64,000 nt of DNA from positions 62,001 to 126,000 of the forward strand of contig NZ_JBQHDG010000003.1 in the NCBI RefSeq assembly GCF_052068095.1, in the 5' to 3' direction. A program made the translations under genes and the position numbers. Below, one piece after another: positions 49,139-57,407 of this stretch. The DNA is from Phytohabitans sp052068095. Its GTDB lineage: Bacteria; Actinomycetota; Actinomycetes; Mycobacteriales; Micromonosporaceae. The first letter of the stretch is position 1. Each line of letters begins with the position of its first letter. Below the pieces are notes generated by a model. That model searched no databases, had not been told where the DNA came from, and saw nothing but the letters and a program-made list of their open reading frames with translations.

Positions 49139-49301
49139 TCCACTCTGTGAGCGTGAGCGAGTGAGTTGGCGCGGCGGGGGATCTGGACGGACCCGCCCAC
49201 CTCCCCAAGCCGCAGGCGACCGCCGACGGAGTCGGGGTTTCGGGGTGGCGGAGGAAGACGTCGCCTTCGGCGCCGCACGAGCGAGCGAACCAGGAGGCAC
49301 G

Positions 49302-50021
49302 GTGCGCGAAGAGGAGATCGCGGCCGGGCTCTCGGCCGTACGTGAACGCATCGCCGCCGCCTGCGCGGCCGCCCGTCGTGACCCCGCCGAGGTGACGCTG
49401 GTGGTGGTCACCAAGACCTACCCGGCCAGCGACGTCCAGGTGCTCGCCCATCTGGGCGTCACCGACGTGGGGGAAAACCGCGACCAGGAGGCTGCGCCCA
49501 AGGCGGCCGCCGCGCAGGCCCTGGGTGCCCAGGTGCGGTGGCACTTCGTCGGCCAGCTCCAGCGCAACAAGTGCCGCTCGGTCGTGGAGTACGCCGACGT
49601 GGTGCACTCGGTCGACGGCGTGCGGCTGGCCCGCGCGCTCGGCGGGGCGGCCGAGCGCCACCGCGAGCGTCCGCTCGACGTGCTGGTGCAGGTGAGCATC
49701 GACGGCGACCCTGCCCGGGGTGGCGCGGTGGTCGGTTCCACTGTGGACCCGGATCGCGACTTCGACCGGGTGGCGGTGACCATCGCCGAGGCTTCGCGGC
49801 TGCGGCTGGCCGGCGTCATGGCGGTCGCGCCCCTGCACTGGGCGGCCGAGGCGGCGTTCGAGCGGCTGGGCGAGGTGTCCGCGCGGCTGCGGGCGGCCCA
49901 CCCGGAGGCCACCGCCGTCTCGGCCGGCATGAGCGCCGATCTCGAGCCGGCGATCGCGCACGGCGCGACACACGTAAGGATCGGCAGCGCGGTGCTCGGA
50001 ACCCGTCCCAAGCTGCGGTAG
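49302..50021 (+). CDS. PLP homeostasis protein YggS (PLPBP)
   Basis: A 239-residue PLP-binding protein of the YggS/PROSC family, which buffers pyridoxal phosphate. The PLP lysine is residue 38 (VTLVVVTKTYPASDV). Other motifs are VGENRDQEAAPKAAA, RWHFVGQLQRNKCRSVVEYA, and SAGMSADLEPAIAHGATHVR with IGSAVLG at the end. The GTG follows AGGAGG at good spacing. The preceding 163 bp, where pgeF is expected, has no recognised gene. Confidence 0.92.
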   Translation: MREEEIAAGLSAVRERIAAACAAARRDPAEVTLVVVTKTYPASDVQVLAHLGVTDVGENRDQEAAPKAAAAQALGAQVRWHFVGQLQRNKCRSVVEYADVVHSVDGVRLARALGGAAERHRERPLDVLVQVSIDGDPARGGAVVGSTVDPDRDFDRVAVTIAEASRLRLAGVMAVAPLHWAAEAAFERLGEVSARLRAAHPEATAVSAGMSADLEPAIAHGATHVRIGSAVLGTRPKLR

Positions 50022-50150
50022 CCTGGCGGCCGGGCACCGAACTACACCATTGTTATTCGTGGTTCCTCAGAGGGGCCTCAGGCCGGTGTGCGGGATACGC
50101 GACGTGGCACGCCAGGGGGCGCGTGCCGCCCGGCGGAGGGAGGTGAGCGC

Positions 50151-50873
50151 ATGAGCGCTCTGCGCAAGGCGGGGGTTTGGCTCGGTCTCGTCGAGGAAGA
50201 GGACGACGACCGTTCATACGACGACGGCTACGAGAGCAAGAGCCGCTACCGCGAAAGCGGCGGCTACCGTGATCGCGAACCGCGGGACGGCTGGGAGAGC
50301 CGCACGAGCCGGTACGCGGAGGAGTTCGCCGACGAGGACGAGGAGATCGACGAGCAGCCGCCGCCGCGTACGCGGTCACGGTTGGGTGAGCGGGTGCCGG
50401 TCGAGCGGTCACCGTCGCGGAGCGAGCGCGAGTCCCGGGGGGACCTCGAGCGGCTGGACGGCGAGCGGGCGAGTGTCCGCTCGATCACCCGGCCGAGCGC
50501 GCCGGAGCCGGTCGCGTATCCGACTCGGGAAAACCTGGCGCTCGCGCCCCAGGTGCAGCTCCGCGAGCGGGCCGTGGTGGCCGACGAAGACCAGCGCTAC
50601 CAGATCACCACGCTCCACCCGACCACCTACCGGGAGGCGCGGACCATCGGCGAGCACTTCCGCGACGGCGTACCTGTGATCATTAATCTCACCGAGATGG
50701 ACGAGGCGGACGCCCGCCGACTGGTCGATTTCGCCGCCGGTTTGGCGTTCGGACTGCGCGGTACGATCGAGCGCGTGACCAACCGGGTGTTCCTGCTCTC
50801 TCCGGCCAACGTCCAGGTCACCGCGGAGGACAAGGCCAAGATCGCCGAGGGCGGGTTCTTCACCCTGAGCTGA
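50151..50873 (+). CDS. sepF: Cell division protein SepF
   Basis: A 240-residue SepF with an N-terminal membrane-targeting helix (SALRKAGVWLGLVEEEDDD), a long charged linker (about 20-150), and the C-terminal SepF domain: ITTLHPTTYREARTIGEHFR, DGVPVIINLTEMDEADARRL and FLLSPANVQVT. It tethers FtsZ to the membrane in actinobacteria, which lack FtsA. The ATG is chosen because GGAGGT lies 6 nt upstream. Confidence 0.94.
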   Translation: MSALRKAGVWLGLVEEEDDDRSYDDGYESKSRYRESGGYRDREPRDGWESRTSRYAEEFADEDEEIDEQPPPRTRSRLGERVPVERSPSRSERESRGDLERLDGERASVRSITRPSAPEPVAYPTRENLALAPQVQLRERAVVADEDQRYQITTLHPTTYREARTIGEHFRDGVPVIINLTEMDEADARRLVDFAAGLAFGLRGTIERVTNRVFLLSPANVQVTAEDKAKIAEGGFFTLS

Positions 50874-50900
50874 TAACCCGACCGAGGGACCTTGCCTGCC

Positions 50901-51197
50901 GTGCTGTCGATCACCCTACAAGTCGTCTACCTGGTGCTTTACGGCTTTTTCTTGACCCTTCTTGCCCGGTTTGTCCTAGGGGCGGTGCTCCAGTACGGCC
51001 GCCGCTGGCAGCCCAGCCGGGGGGCCTCGGCGGCACTGGAGTCCGTGTGGACCGTCACCGATCCCCCCTTGCGGGCGTTGAGGCGTGTGATCCCACCACT
51101 GCGAATTGGTACTGTCAGCTTCGACCTAGCCTCCCTTGTGTTGCTGGTTATTCTGTTCGTGCTGATGTACGTGGTAGGGCGGTTGATCACTAGCTGA
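50901..51197 (+). CDS. YggT family membrane protein
   Basis: A 98-residue protein with two transmembrane helices (LQVVYLVLYGFFLTLLARFV and SFDLASLVLLVILFVLMYVV) and the connecting WTVTDPPLRALRRVIPPLRI that defines the YggT family. It is regularly found between sepF and divIVA. The role is unclear, possibly in envelope growth or osmotic adaptation. I prefer the GTG at 50901 because GAGGGA lies 11 nt before it; an in-frame TTG at 50892 is too close. Confidence 0.9.
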   Translation: MLSITLQVVYLVLYGFFLTLLARFVLGAVLQYGRRWQPSRGASAALESVWTVTDPPLRALRRVIPPLRIGTVSFDLASLVLLVILFVLMYVVGRLITS

Positions 51198-51247
51198 ACA
51201 GCTGGTGACCAGCCGCTACGCGGCCTCAACTGACCCGAGGAGTTTCG

Positions 51248-52045
51248 ATGCCGCTCACCCCGGCCGACGTTCACAACGTCGCCTTCAAGAAGCCTCCGAT
51301 CGGCAAGCGGGGGTACGACGAGGAGGAGGTCGACGCCTTCCTTGACGAGGTTGAGCGCGAACTCGCTCGTCTGATCGAAGAGAACAACGAGCTCCGTGCC
51401 CAGGTAGAGCGCGGTGGCGGCGGTCGTGGCGGCGCTCCAGCCGGCCCGGGTGCCGACCCGCGGCTGGCCGCCGAGCTCAACGACATGAAGGCCCAGCTTG
51501 ACCGCGTCCAGCGGGACAAGGCGGCCGCCGAGCAGGCGGCCCGGGCCATGCAGGCCGAGCTCGAGCAGGTCCGCTCGCAGGGCGGTCCGGTGGTGGGTGG
51601 CGACGGCGAGCAGCAGGCCCTTCGGGTCCTGATGATGGCCCAGCGCACCGCCGACGACCACGTGGCGGACGCCCGGCGCGAGGCCGACAAGCTGCTCTCC
51701 GACGCGCGTTCCAAGGCGGAGGAGGTCACGCGCGAGGCGCGGGCCAAGGCCGACGCCCTGGAGCGGGACGCCCGGCAGCGGCACCAGGAGGCGATGGGCG
51801 GGCTCGACGCCAAGCGCACCGCGCTCCAAAAGCACATCGAGGAGCTCAAGCAGTTCGAGCGCGAGTACCGCACTCGGCTCAAGGCCTACCTGGAGAGCCA
51901 GCTGCGCGACCTGGACGGTCGTGGGCAGGGTCTCGAGGCGGAGATGAGCCGGGCGGATGGCAACCGGGCCGTCGGTGGTTCCGGTGGCCTGGCCACGGCT
52001 GGCTCCTACGGCGGTGGCCGTGCGGGCGCGCTCGAGAGCCGGTAA
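51248..52045 (+). CDS. divIVA: DivIVA/Wag31 polar growth protein
   Basis: A 265-residue coiled-coil protein that marks curved membrane at poles and septa and directs apical wall growth. The DivIVA N-terminal membrane-binding domain is PLTPADVHNVAFKKPPIGKR and GYDEEEVDAFLDEVERELAR. After a Gly-rich linker (about 55-75) come long coiled coils (about 78-120 and 130-215; for example QRTADDHVADARREADKLLS) ending in a Gly-rich tail. It follows yggT as usual. Confidence 0.95.
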   Translation: MPLTPADVHNVAFKKPPIGKRGYDEEEVDAFLDEVERELARLIEENNELRAQVERGGGGRGGAPAGPGADPRLAAELNDMKAQLDRVQRDKAAAEQAARAMQAELEQVRSQGGPVVGGDGEQQALRVLMMAQRTADDHVADARREADKLLSDARSKAEEVTREARAKADALERDARQRHQEAMGGLDAKRTALQKHIEELKQFEREYRTRLKAYLESQLRDLDGRGQGLEAEMSRADGNRAVGGSGGLATAGSYGGGRAGALESR

Positions 52046-52091
52046 ACCACCAATACGAGAGAAAAGCCGTTTCATGCGGCGGGGGTGAGCT

Positions 52092-52832
52092 GTGATCGTC
52101 GGAAGTCTGCTGCTCATCCTCGTCGCCGTCACGCTGCTCGTGCTCGGCCTGGCCAACGGGTCGAGCGCGCTGCTGATCAGCTCCATCGCGGCGAGCCTGC
52201 TGGCCGCCGTCGCATTGGTCGTCGGTGCCCGCCAGGCCGCCGCCGCCCGTGCGGACGCCGGCTACGCCGACGACGACGAGCGCGAGCGTGCCGGCGACGA
52301 GGCCGAGGAAGCCGAATGGGAGCGCCGGGCACTGACCGCCGCCCGCCCGACCGAGCCGCTCGCCCGCCGCTCCGGCCCGGTCTTCGCGCCACCGGCCCGC
52401 CAGTCCGACAGCACCATGCTCTTCGAGTCGCCGGTCGCGGTGGCCGAGCCCGACGTCGAGTACCAGGCCCACCAGCCGCTCGACACGCGCCAGCCGCTCG
52501 ACTACCCGCCGGCTGACTACGCGCCGCCGCAGCGCCCGGCCGACATCGCCGACGCCGACGAGACCACGGCCGACATCCTCGACGAGGACGACCCGCCGGA
52601 CGAGCCCGCCGCGCAGTACGTCTCGCCCGCCGACGCCGCCCGCATCGCCCGCATGACAGCCGACGTCCTGGTGATCGACGGCCGCCCGCGCTACCACCTG
52701 GCCGGCTGCGTCCACCTGCTCGGCCGCGAGAGCGAGCCACTCCCGGTCGGCGAAGCGGTCGAGCTCGGCTTCAGCCCCTGTGGCCGCTGCGAGCCCGACA
52801 GCGCGTTGCTCGCCGACGCCCGCCGCGTCTAG
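52092..52832 (+). CDS. Conserved membrane protein with C-terminal Cys/His motif
   Basis: A 246-residue protein with two N-terminal transmembrane helices (IVGSLLLILVAVTLLVLGLA and LLISSIAASLLAAVALVVGA) followed by a long acidic, Pro-rich region (about 50-190). The C-terminus has VLVIDGRPRYHLAGCVHLLG then ELGFSPCGRCEPD, a His/Cys set that could bind a metal and resembles short His-Cys-x2-Cys modules. No function is known. Its position after divIVA suggests an envelope or growth-related role, which is inference. Confidence 0.7.
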   Translation: MIVGSLLLILVAVTLLVLGLANGSSALLISSIAASLLAAVALVVGARQAAAARADAGYADDDERERAGDEAEEAEWERRALTAARPTEPLARRSGPVFAPPARQSDSTMLFESPVAVAEPDVEYQAHQPLDTRQPLDYPPADYAPPQRPADIADADETTADILDEDDPPDEPAAQYVSPADAARIARMTADVLVIDGRPRYHLAGCVHLLGRESEPLPVGEAVELGFSPCGRCEPDSALLADARRV

Positions 52833-52884
52833 ACCGTCGGGGCAGACGCGTCCAGACCTCAGGGGCAGACGCCTCCAGACCTCA

Positions 52885-53011
52885 AGAGCAGATTTGCCCG
52901 GGTCCGCGTCACCTGCGGACCGCCGCTCCCGCCGGAGACCGCTGCGGCCGGCGGCTCGCCAGAGCTCGCCGAAACCCCCGCCCTCCGCTGCCAGCTCCGC
53001 GCGCCAAGCCC
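52885..53011 (+). repeat. Module A, copy 8
   Basis: It begins AGAGCAGATTTGCCCGGGTC, contains CGCTCCCGCCGGAGACCG, and ends near CGCGCGCCAAGCC. It is closest to copies 4 and 5 (10335, 13631). Confidence 0.8.
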
Positions 53012-53020
53012 AGCCCGAGG

Positions 53021-53072
53021 CCGTCCGTGGCGAAAAATGGCCCCTATGGGGGCACAAATTCGCCACGGACGG
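53021..53072. repeat. Nested hairpin
   Basis: CCGTCCGTGGCGAA (53021-53034) pairs perfectly with TTCGCCACGGACGG (53059-53072), and inside it GCCCC-TAT-GGGGGC forms a second stem. It is free-standing between repeat copies. Confidence 0.75.
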
Positions 53073-53225
53073 CTTTCGCCACCCCCGCGCGCACCGTAGG
53101 CACTCCAAGTGCGGCCCCCGGCGATCGCGGCGACGGGTGCGGGAGCGCCTGCCGAGGAGATCACCGCCCCGCTTGCTCTTCCCCATCTCTGCGGCGGCCC
53201 GGGGTCTGGGGCCGGAGGCCCCAGG

Positions 53226-53299
53226 GTCTTGGGGCTTGCACCGCGGACCCGCCGGCCCGCGGGAGCGTGCGGTCTCCAGCTGACGCGGACGCGGGCATA
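53226..53299 (-). repeat. Module A, copy 9 (partial, inverted)
   Basis: CTTGCACCGCGGAC and CGCGGGAGCGTGCGG, ending CGCGGGCATAT, match the 5' and 3' edges of module A with the middle deleted. Confidence 0.65.
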
Positions 53300-53364
53300 T
53301 ATAAAAGGGCGGATCTAAAGCACTATCCGATCCCGCGTCGACCGTCGTGCCGGCAGAATGAGGC

Positions 53365-53664
53365 ATGGTCACGCGGCCTGACGCCATCGCTGTGCCGGTC
53401 CGGGTAAAGCCCGGCGCCGCTCGGGCGCGCGTGGGCGGGCGGCACGATGGGCCGTTCGGGCCGGCGGTGGTCATCGCGGTGCACGCGCCGCCGGTCGACG
53501 GGCGGGCCACCGAGGCGGCCCGGCGGGCGCTGGCCGAGGCGCTCGGGGTGCGACCGGCGCAGGTCACGCTGCGGTCGGGTGCGGCCAGCCGTGACAAGCT
53601 CTTCGAGGTGACCGGGGTGGCCGACCTGGCCGGCCGGCTCGACGCACTCCGCGAGACCCCCTAG
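53365..53664 (+). CDS. DUF167 (YggU) family protein
   Basis: A 99-residue protein of the UPF0235/DUF167 family, with IAVPVRVKPGAARARVGGRH, the hallmark VVIAVHAPPVDGRATEAARR and VTLRSGAASRDKLFEVTG. The function is unknown; it is a small alpha/beta protein found in all domains of life. Its TAG shares one base with the GTG of the downstream antiporter, so the pair is coupled. It follows a repeat-rich gap that contains any promoter. Confidence 0.9.
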   Translation: MVTRPDAIAVPVRVKPGAARARVGGRHDGPFGPAVVIAVHAPPVDGRATEAARRALAEALGVRPAQVTLRSGAASRDKLFEVTGVADLAGRLDALRETP

Positions 53665-55169
53665 TGACGGACCGGCTGGACGTCGCCCTGCTCGTGGGCG
53701 CGGTCGTCGTGCTCGTGGCCGTCGGCGCGGTGCGCCTCTCCACCCGCGTCGGTCTGCCCAGCCTCCTTGTCTACCTGGCGATCGGTGTCGCGCTGGGGGA
53801 GTCGGGGCTGGGCATCGAGTTCGAAAACGCGGAGCTCACCCGCACGCTCGGCTTCTGCGCGCTCATCGTGATCATCGCGGAGGGTGGGCTGACCGCGCGG
53901 TGGGGCATGCTCCGGCCGGTGCTCGGCGTCTCGGCCACGCTCGCCACGCTGGGGGTGCTGGCCAGCTCGGCCATCGTGGGGGTCGCGGTCTACCTCGTGC
54001 TCGACCTCGACTGGCGGCTCGCCCTCCTCTACGGGGCGGTGCTCTCCTCGACCGACGCGGCGGCGGTCTTCGCCACCCTCCGCCGTCTGCGCCTGCCACC
54101 CCGGTTGGTGGCGACGCTCGAGGCCGAGTCCGGCATGAACGACGCGCCCGCCGTCCTCCTCGTCGTCCTCCTGTCCACGAACCCGATCGGCGGCGGCCAC
54201 CCCTGGTGGTACGAGGTGCTGGTCGTCGCCTACGAGCTGGCGACCGGCGCGGCGATCGGCTACCTGGTCGGGATCGGCGGGCGGTGGACACTCCGCCGGG
54301 CCGCGCTCCCGTCGGCCGGCCTCTACCCCATCGCCGCCGTGGGGCTCACCGTGCTCGCCTACGCCGCCGGCGCCGTCGCGCACGCCTCCGGATTCCTCGC
54401 GGTGTACGTCGCCGGCGTGGTGCTCGGCAACGCCCGGCTGCCACACCGGCAGGCGATCCTGGGGTTCGCCGACGGGCTGGCGTGGCTGGCGCAGATCGGG
54501 CTCTTCGTGCTCCTCGGGCTGCTCGTCTCGCCGGGGCGGCTGGGCGACGCGCTGGTGCCTGCGATCGTGACCGGCCTGGCGCTGGTGCTGCTCGCCCGGC
54601 CGCTGTCGGTGGCGCTGTCCGCGATGCCGTTTCGGGTGGGGGTGCGCGACCAGGCGTTCCTGTCGTGGGCCGGGCTGCGCGGCGCGGTGCCGATCGTGCT
54701 CGCGACCGTGCCGCTCTCCGCCGGGGTCGAGGGTGCCACCCAGCTCTTCGACGTGGTGTTCGTGCTGGTCGTGATCTACACGCTGGTGCAGGGCGGCACG
54801 CTCGCGCCGGTCGCCCGCGTGCTCCGGGTCACCGCGCCGGGTGAGGCCGCCGAGATCCATGTGGACAGTGCCCCGCTCGAACACATGCGCGCCGACCTGC
54901 TCCAGATGGAGGTGCCGGCAGGCTCGCGGCTGGCCGGGGTGCACCTCGACGAGCTGCGCCTGCCGGTCGGCGCGTCGGTCACGCTGGTGCTGCGCGACGG
55001 GGTCGGCTTCGTGCCCGGCCCGGACACCCGGCTCAAGGTCGGCGACAGCCTGTTGATCGTGGCCACCGCCCAGGTACGCGACGCGGCCGAACGGCGCCTG
55101 CGCGCGGTGAGCCGCCGGGGCAGGTTGGCGAAGTGGTTTCACGAGTACGGCGACGATCGCGACGATTGA
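53664..55169 (+). CDS. CPA1-type K+(Na+)/H+ antiporter with TrkA-C domain
   Basis: A 501-residue cation/proton antiporter related to NhaP2/CvrA. About twelve transmembrane helices start at VALLVGAVVVLVAVGAVRLS. The ion site is suggested by YGAVLSSTDAAAVFATLRRL and LEAESGMNDAPAVLLVVLLS, and RGAVPIVLATVPLSAGVEGA is typical. The C-terminal TrkA-C (RCK-C) domain (about 415-485, ADLLQMEVPAGSRLAGVHLD) probably binds a nucleotide such as c-di-AMP or NAD. It is coupled to the upstream DUF167 gene. Confidence 0.9.
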   Translation: MTDRLDVALLVGAVVVLVAVGAVRLSTRVGLPSLLVYLAIGVALGESGLGIEFENAELTRTLGFCALIVIIAEGGLTARWGMLRPVLGVSATLATLGVLASSAIVGVAVYLVLDLDWRLALLYGAVLSSTDAAAVFATLRRLRLPPRLVATLEAESGMNDAPAVLLVVLLSTNPIGGGHPWWYEVLVVAYELATGAAIGYLVGIGGRWTLRRAALPSAGLYPIAAVGLTVLAYAAGAVAHASGFLAVYVAGVVLGNARLPHRQAILGFADGLAWLAQIGLFVLLGLLVSPGRLGDALVPAIVTGLALVLLARPLSVALSAMPFRVGVRDQAFLSWAGLRGAVPIVLATVPLSAGVEGATQLFDVVFVLVVIYTLVQGGTLAPVARVLRVTAPGEAAEIHVDSAPLEHMRADLLQMEVPAGSRLAGVHLDELRLPVGASVTLVLRDGVGFVPGPDTRLKVGDSLLIVATAQVRDAAERRLRAVSRRGRLAKWFHEYGDDRDD

Positions 55170-55329
55170 TCGACTAGAGTGTCCTTTGCCCGGTTTGTGG
55201 GTTTAGCAGCCTCTGAATTGGGTACGAGCGGTGCGGCATGTTGTCGGACGTCTTCACGTTCCGTATTCTTGCCAGCCACCGGAGTGCGCGGCGTCCGCCG
55301 CGCGCCCGTTTTGCAAGTGGGGGAACGCG

Positions 55330-56856
55330 ATGGCCGAGCGGGCGAAAGCCGCACGCAAGGCGGCATCGAAGGGCGGTGCGAGCACACGCACCGGAGGCAC
55401 TCGGGCCGCGGCGCAGCGTACCGCGAACGTGCCCGCGACCAAGGCACCGGCCGCGAAGAAGGCGGCCGCGGGACCGGCCCGCACCGGGGCGGCGGCGGCC
55501 AGAAACGGCGGCGGCACCCCGGCGAAGAAGGCCACGAGCGCCCGCAAGGCATCGTCCGGTCCGGCGCGCGCCGGCACCTCCACCAGCAAGACGGCGGCGA
55601 AGAAGGCACCCGCGAAGCCGGCCGCGAGCGGGCGGTCGAGCACCCCGGCGAAGGCCGCGGCGCCCGCGAAGGCCGCGGCTGGTTCCGCGAAGGCTGCGGC
55701 GCCCGCGAAGGCTGCGGCGCCCGCGAAGGCCGCGGCTGGCTCCGCGAAGGCCGCCCGTCCCGCGAAGGCGGCTGGTCCTGTGAAGGCGGCCGGCTCCGCG
55801 AAGGCCGCTCCTCCCGCGAAGGCCGTGCCTCCCGCGAAGGCGGCTGGCTCCGCGAAGGCGGCGGTGAAGAAGGCCCCGGCCAAGGGCGCCGGCAAGGTCG
55901 CGGCGCCGGCCAAGACCACTGGCAAGATCGCGACTCCGGCCAAGGTCGCGACGCGCACTACCAAGAAGGTGGCGGGAAAGAAGGCCACCCCGACCAAGGC
56001 CGCGCCCAGGAAGACGGCGAAGTCCGCGCCCCCGAAGCTGATTGAAGAGACAAAGCCGGCTAAAGCCACGAAGACCACTGGCACCGCCAAGGCGACGCAA
56101 GCCGCGAAGCGCGCCGAAGCGGTCGGAGCGCCAGCAGCCGCGAAGGCCGCCGGAGCCGCGAAGAAGGCCGCCGCCACGGCGACCACCACCAAGAAGTCCG
56201 CCGCGCGGAAGGGGGCGGCGCGAGCCGTACCCCCGGAAACCCCCGCCGCGACCGCGACCCCACCGACCACGGTGACCGGCGCGGGCGCACCACCACAGAC
56301 ACCGGCGCCCACCCCGGCGCCGGCGGAGGCCGTGGCTCCGGCCCACCCGGCCGGCAGTGCTGCGAGCACCACGACACCGACCGCGGCCACCCAGGCCCCG
56401 CCTATCGCCGCGGACACCGCGGCCAAGGGAGCGACGATGGCGAAGCCAGCTGACACCAAGACCGCCACCAGCCGCAAGCCGGCGAAGGGGACCCGCAGCG
56501 CCGCGGAGACCGAGAAGATCCGGGCCGCCCTGGCAGGGCGCCGGGACGAACTGCAAGCCGAGTACGATCAGACGCTGAGCGAGATCACCGAGCTTCAGCG
56601 CGAGCGGCTCACCGACTCGGCCGGCGACGACCAGGCCGACACGGGCACGAAGACGTTCGAGCGGGAGCAGGAGATTTCCCTCGCAAACGGCATTCTCGAC
56701 CGGATCAGTCAGGTGGAGCGTGCGCTGGAGCGGCTCGACGAGGGCAATTACGGCTGGTGCGAGCGGTGCGGCAACCCGATCCCGGTGGAGCGGCTCGCCG
56801 CCTTCCCGTCGGCGACGCTGTGCGTGACGTGCAAACAGTTGGAGGAGCGGCGCTGA
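55330..56856 (+). CDS. DksA/TraR-type zinc-finger protein with histone-H1-like Ala/Lys/Pro tail
   Basis: A 508-residue protein. About 350 N-terminal residues are low-complexity Ala/Lys/Pro, with repeats such as AAPAKAAAGSAKAA and KKAPAKGAGK, like histone H1 tails and mycobacterial HupB. The C-terminal ~110 residues are a DksA/TraR module: IRAALAGRRDELQAEYDQTL, SEITELQRERLTDSAGDDQA, and the Cys4 finger CERCG...CVTC in YGWCERCGNPIPVERLAAFP. It probably binds DNA and RNA polymerase. GTGGGGGA lies upstream of the ATG. It is joined to lspA by a CTGA overlap. Confidence 0.88.
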   Translation: MAERAKAARKAASKGGASTRTGGTRAAAQRTANVPATKAPAAKKAAAGPARTGAAAARNGGGTPAKKATSARKASSGPARAGTSTSKTAAKKAPAKPAASGRSSTPAKAAAPAKAAAGSAKAAAPAKAAAPAKAAAGSAKAARPAKAAGPVKAAGSAKAAPPAKAVPPAKAAGSAKAAVKKAPAKGAGKVAAPAKTTGKIATPAKVATRTTKKVAGKKATPTKAAPRKTAKSAPPKLIEETKPAKATKTTGTAKATQAAKRAEAVGAPAAAKAAGAAKKAAATATTTKKSAARKGAARAVPPETPAATATPPTTVTGAGAPPQTPAPTPAPAEAVAPAHPAGSAASTTTPTAATQAPPIAADTAAKGATMAKPADTKTATSRKPAKGTRSAAETEKIRAALAGRRDELQAEYDQTLSEITELQRERLTDSAGDDQADTGTKTFEREQEISLANGILDRISQVERALERLDEGNYGWCERCGNPIPVERLAAFPSATLCVTCKQLEERR

Positions 56857-57407
56857 GCGCGGAGACGGAAGAAGCGGTTGGCGAGCGTCCGGCACCGCCG
56901 GCACGACGGCGGGCGGTGTGGATCCTGCTCGCCACCGCCGCCGTCTCGGTGCTCGTCGACCAGAGCACCAAGCAGCTCGCACTCTCCTATTTGGAAGACA
57001 GCGAACCGGTCCGCCTGCTGGGCGGTGCCGTCTACCTCAGCCTGACCCGCAACAGCGGGGCGGCGTTCAGCCTCGGCAGCGACTACACGTTCGTGTTTCC
57101 GCTGATCACCTGCGGTGTGATCGCGTGGATCGTGTGGATGGCGCTGCGCCTGCGTTCGGTGCCGTGGGGCGTCGCGCTGGGCCTTGTGCTCGGCGGCGCG
57201 CTGGGTAACGCGGCCGACCGGGTCTTCCGCGCGCCGAGCCCGTTCCAGGGGCACGTGGTCGACATGGTGAGCCTCTTCGACCCGCACGGCCAGGTGTGGC
57301 CGATCTTCAACGCGGCCGACTCGTCGCTGGTCTGCGGCGTGGTCCTGGCCATCGCACTCGAGTTCACCGGCCGCCAGCGCGACGGCACGAGGGTAAAGGG
57401 CAAATGA
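56853..57407 (+). CDS. lspA: Lipoprotein signal peptidase LspA (CTG start)
   Basis: A 184-residue, four-helix aspartyl protease that cleaves prolipoprotein signal peptides. It has VWILLATAAVSVLVDQSTKQ, LTRNSGAAFSL, the catalytic aspartates in GGALGNAADRVFR and IFNAADSSLVCG, and HVVDMVSLFDPHGQVWPIFN. The preferred start is CTG at 56853, because GGAGGAG lies 5 nt upstream and CTG overlaps the preceding TGA as CTGA. The nearest in-frame GTG (56829) lacks a ribosome-binding site and would overlap by 28 bp. The stop overlaps the next ATG (ATGA). Confidence 0.93.
   Translation: MSAETEEAVGERPAPPARRRAVWILLATAAVSVLVDQSTKQLALSYLEDSEPVRLLGGAVYLSLTRNSGAAFSLGSDYTFVFPLITCGVIAWIVWMALRLRSVPWGVALGLVLGGALGNAADRVFRAPSPFQGHVVDMVSLFDPHGQVWPIFNAADSSLVCGVVLAIALEFTGRQRDGTRVKGK

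Larger units (their letters stand above)
52833..53364. other. Noncoding gap with two inverted module A copies and a nested hairpin
   Basis: No gene is supportable. Module A lies at 52885-53011 and a partial inverted copy at 53226-53299. A nested hairpin lies at 53021-53072 directly after the first copy. The sequence GGGGCAGACGC(G/C)TCCAGACCTC is duplicated at about 52840-52884. Confidence 0.7.

Noticed and set aside
49139..49301. Remnant of pgeF
   Set aside because: No recognisable PgeF motif was found in any frame of this short gap.
579..53299. Conserved translations across module A copies, suggesting a small protein family
   Set aside because: Different copies are open in different frames, stops and lengths are not shared, and indels are not multiples of three. 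The similarity is at the DNA level.
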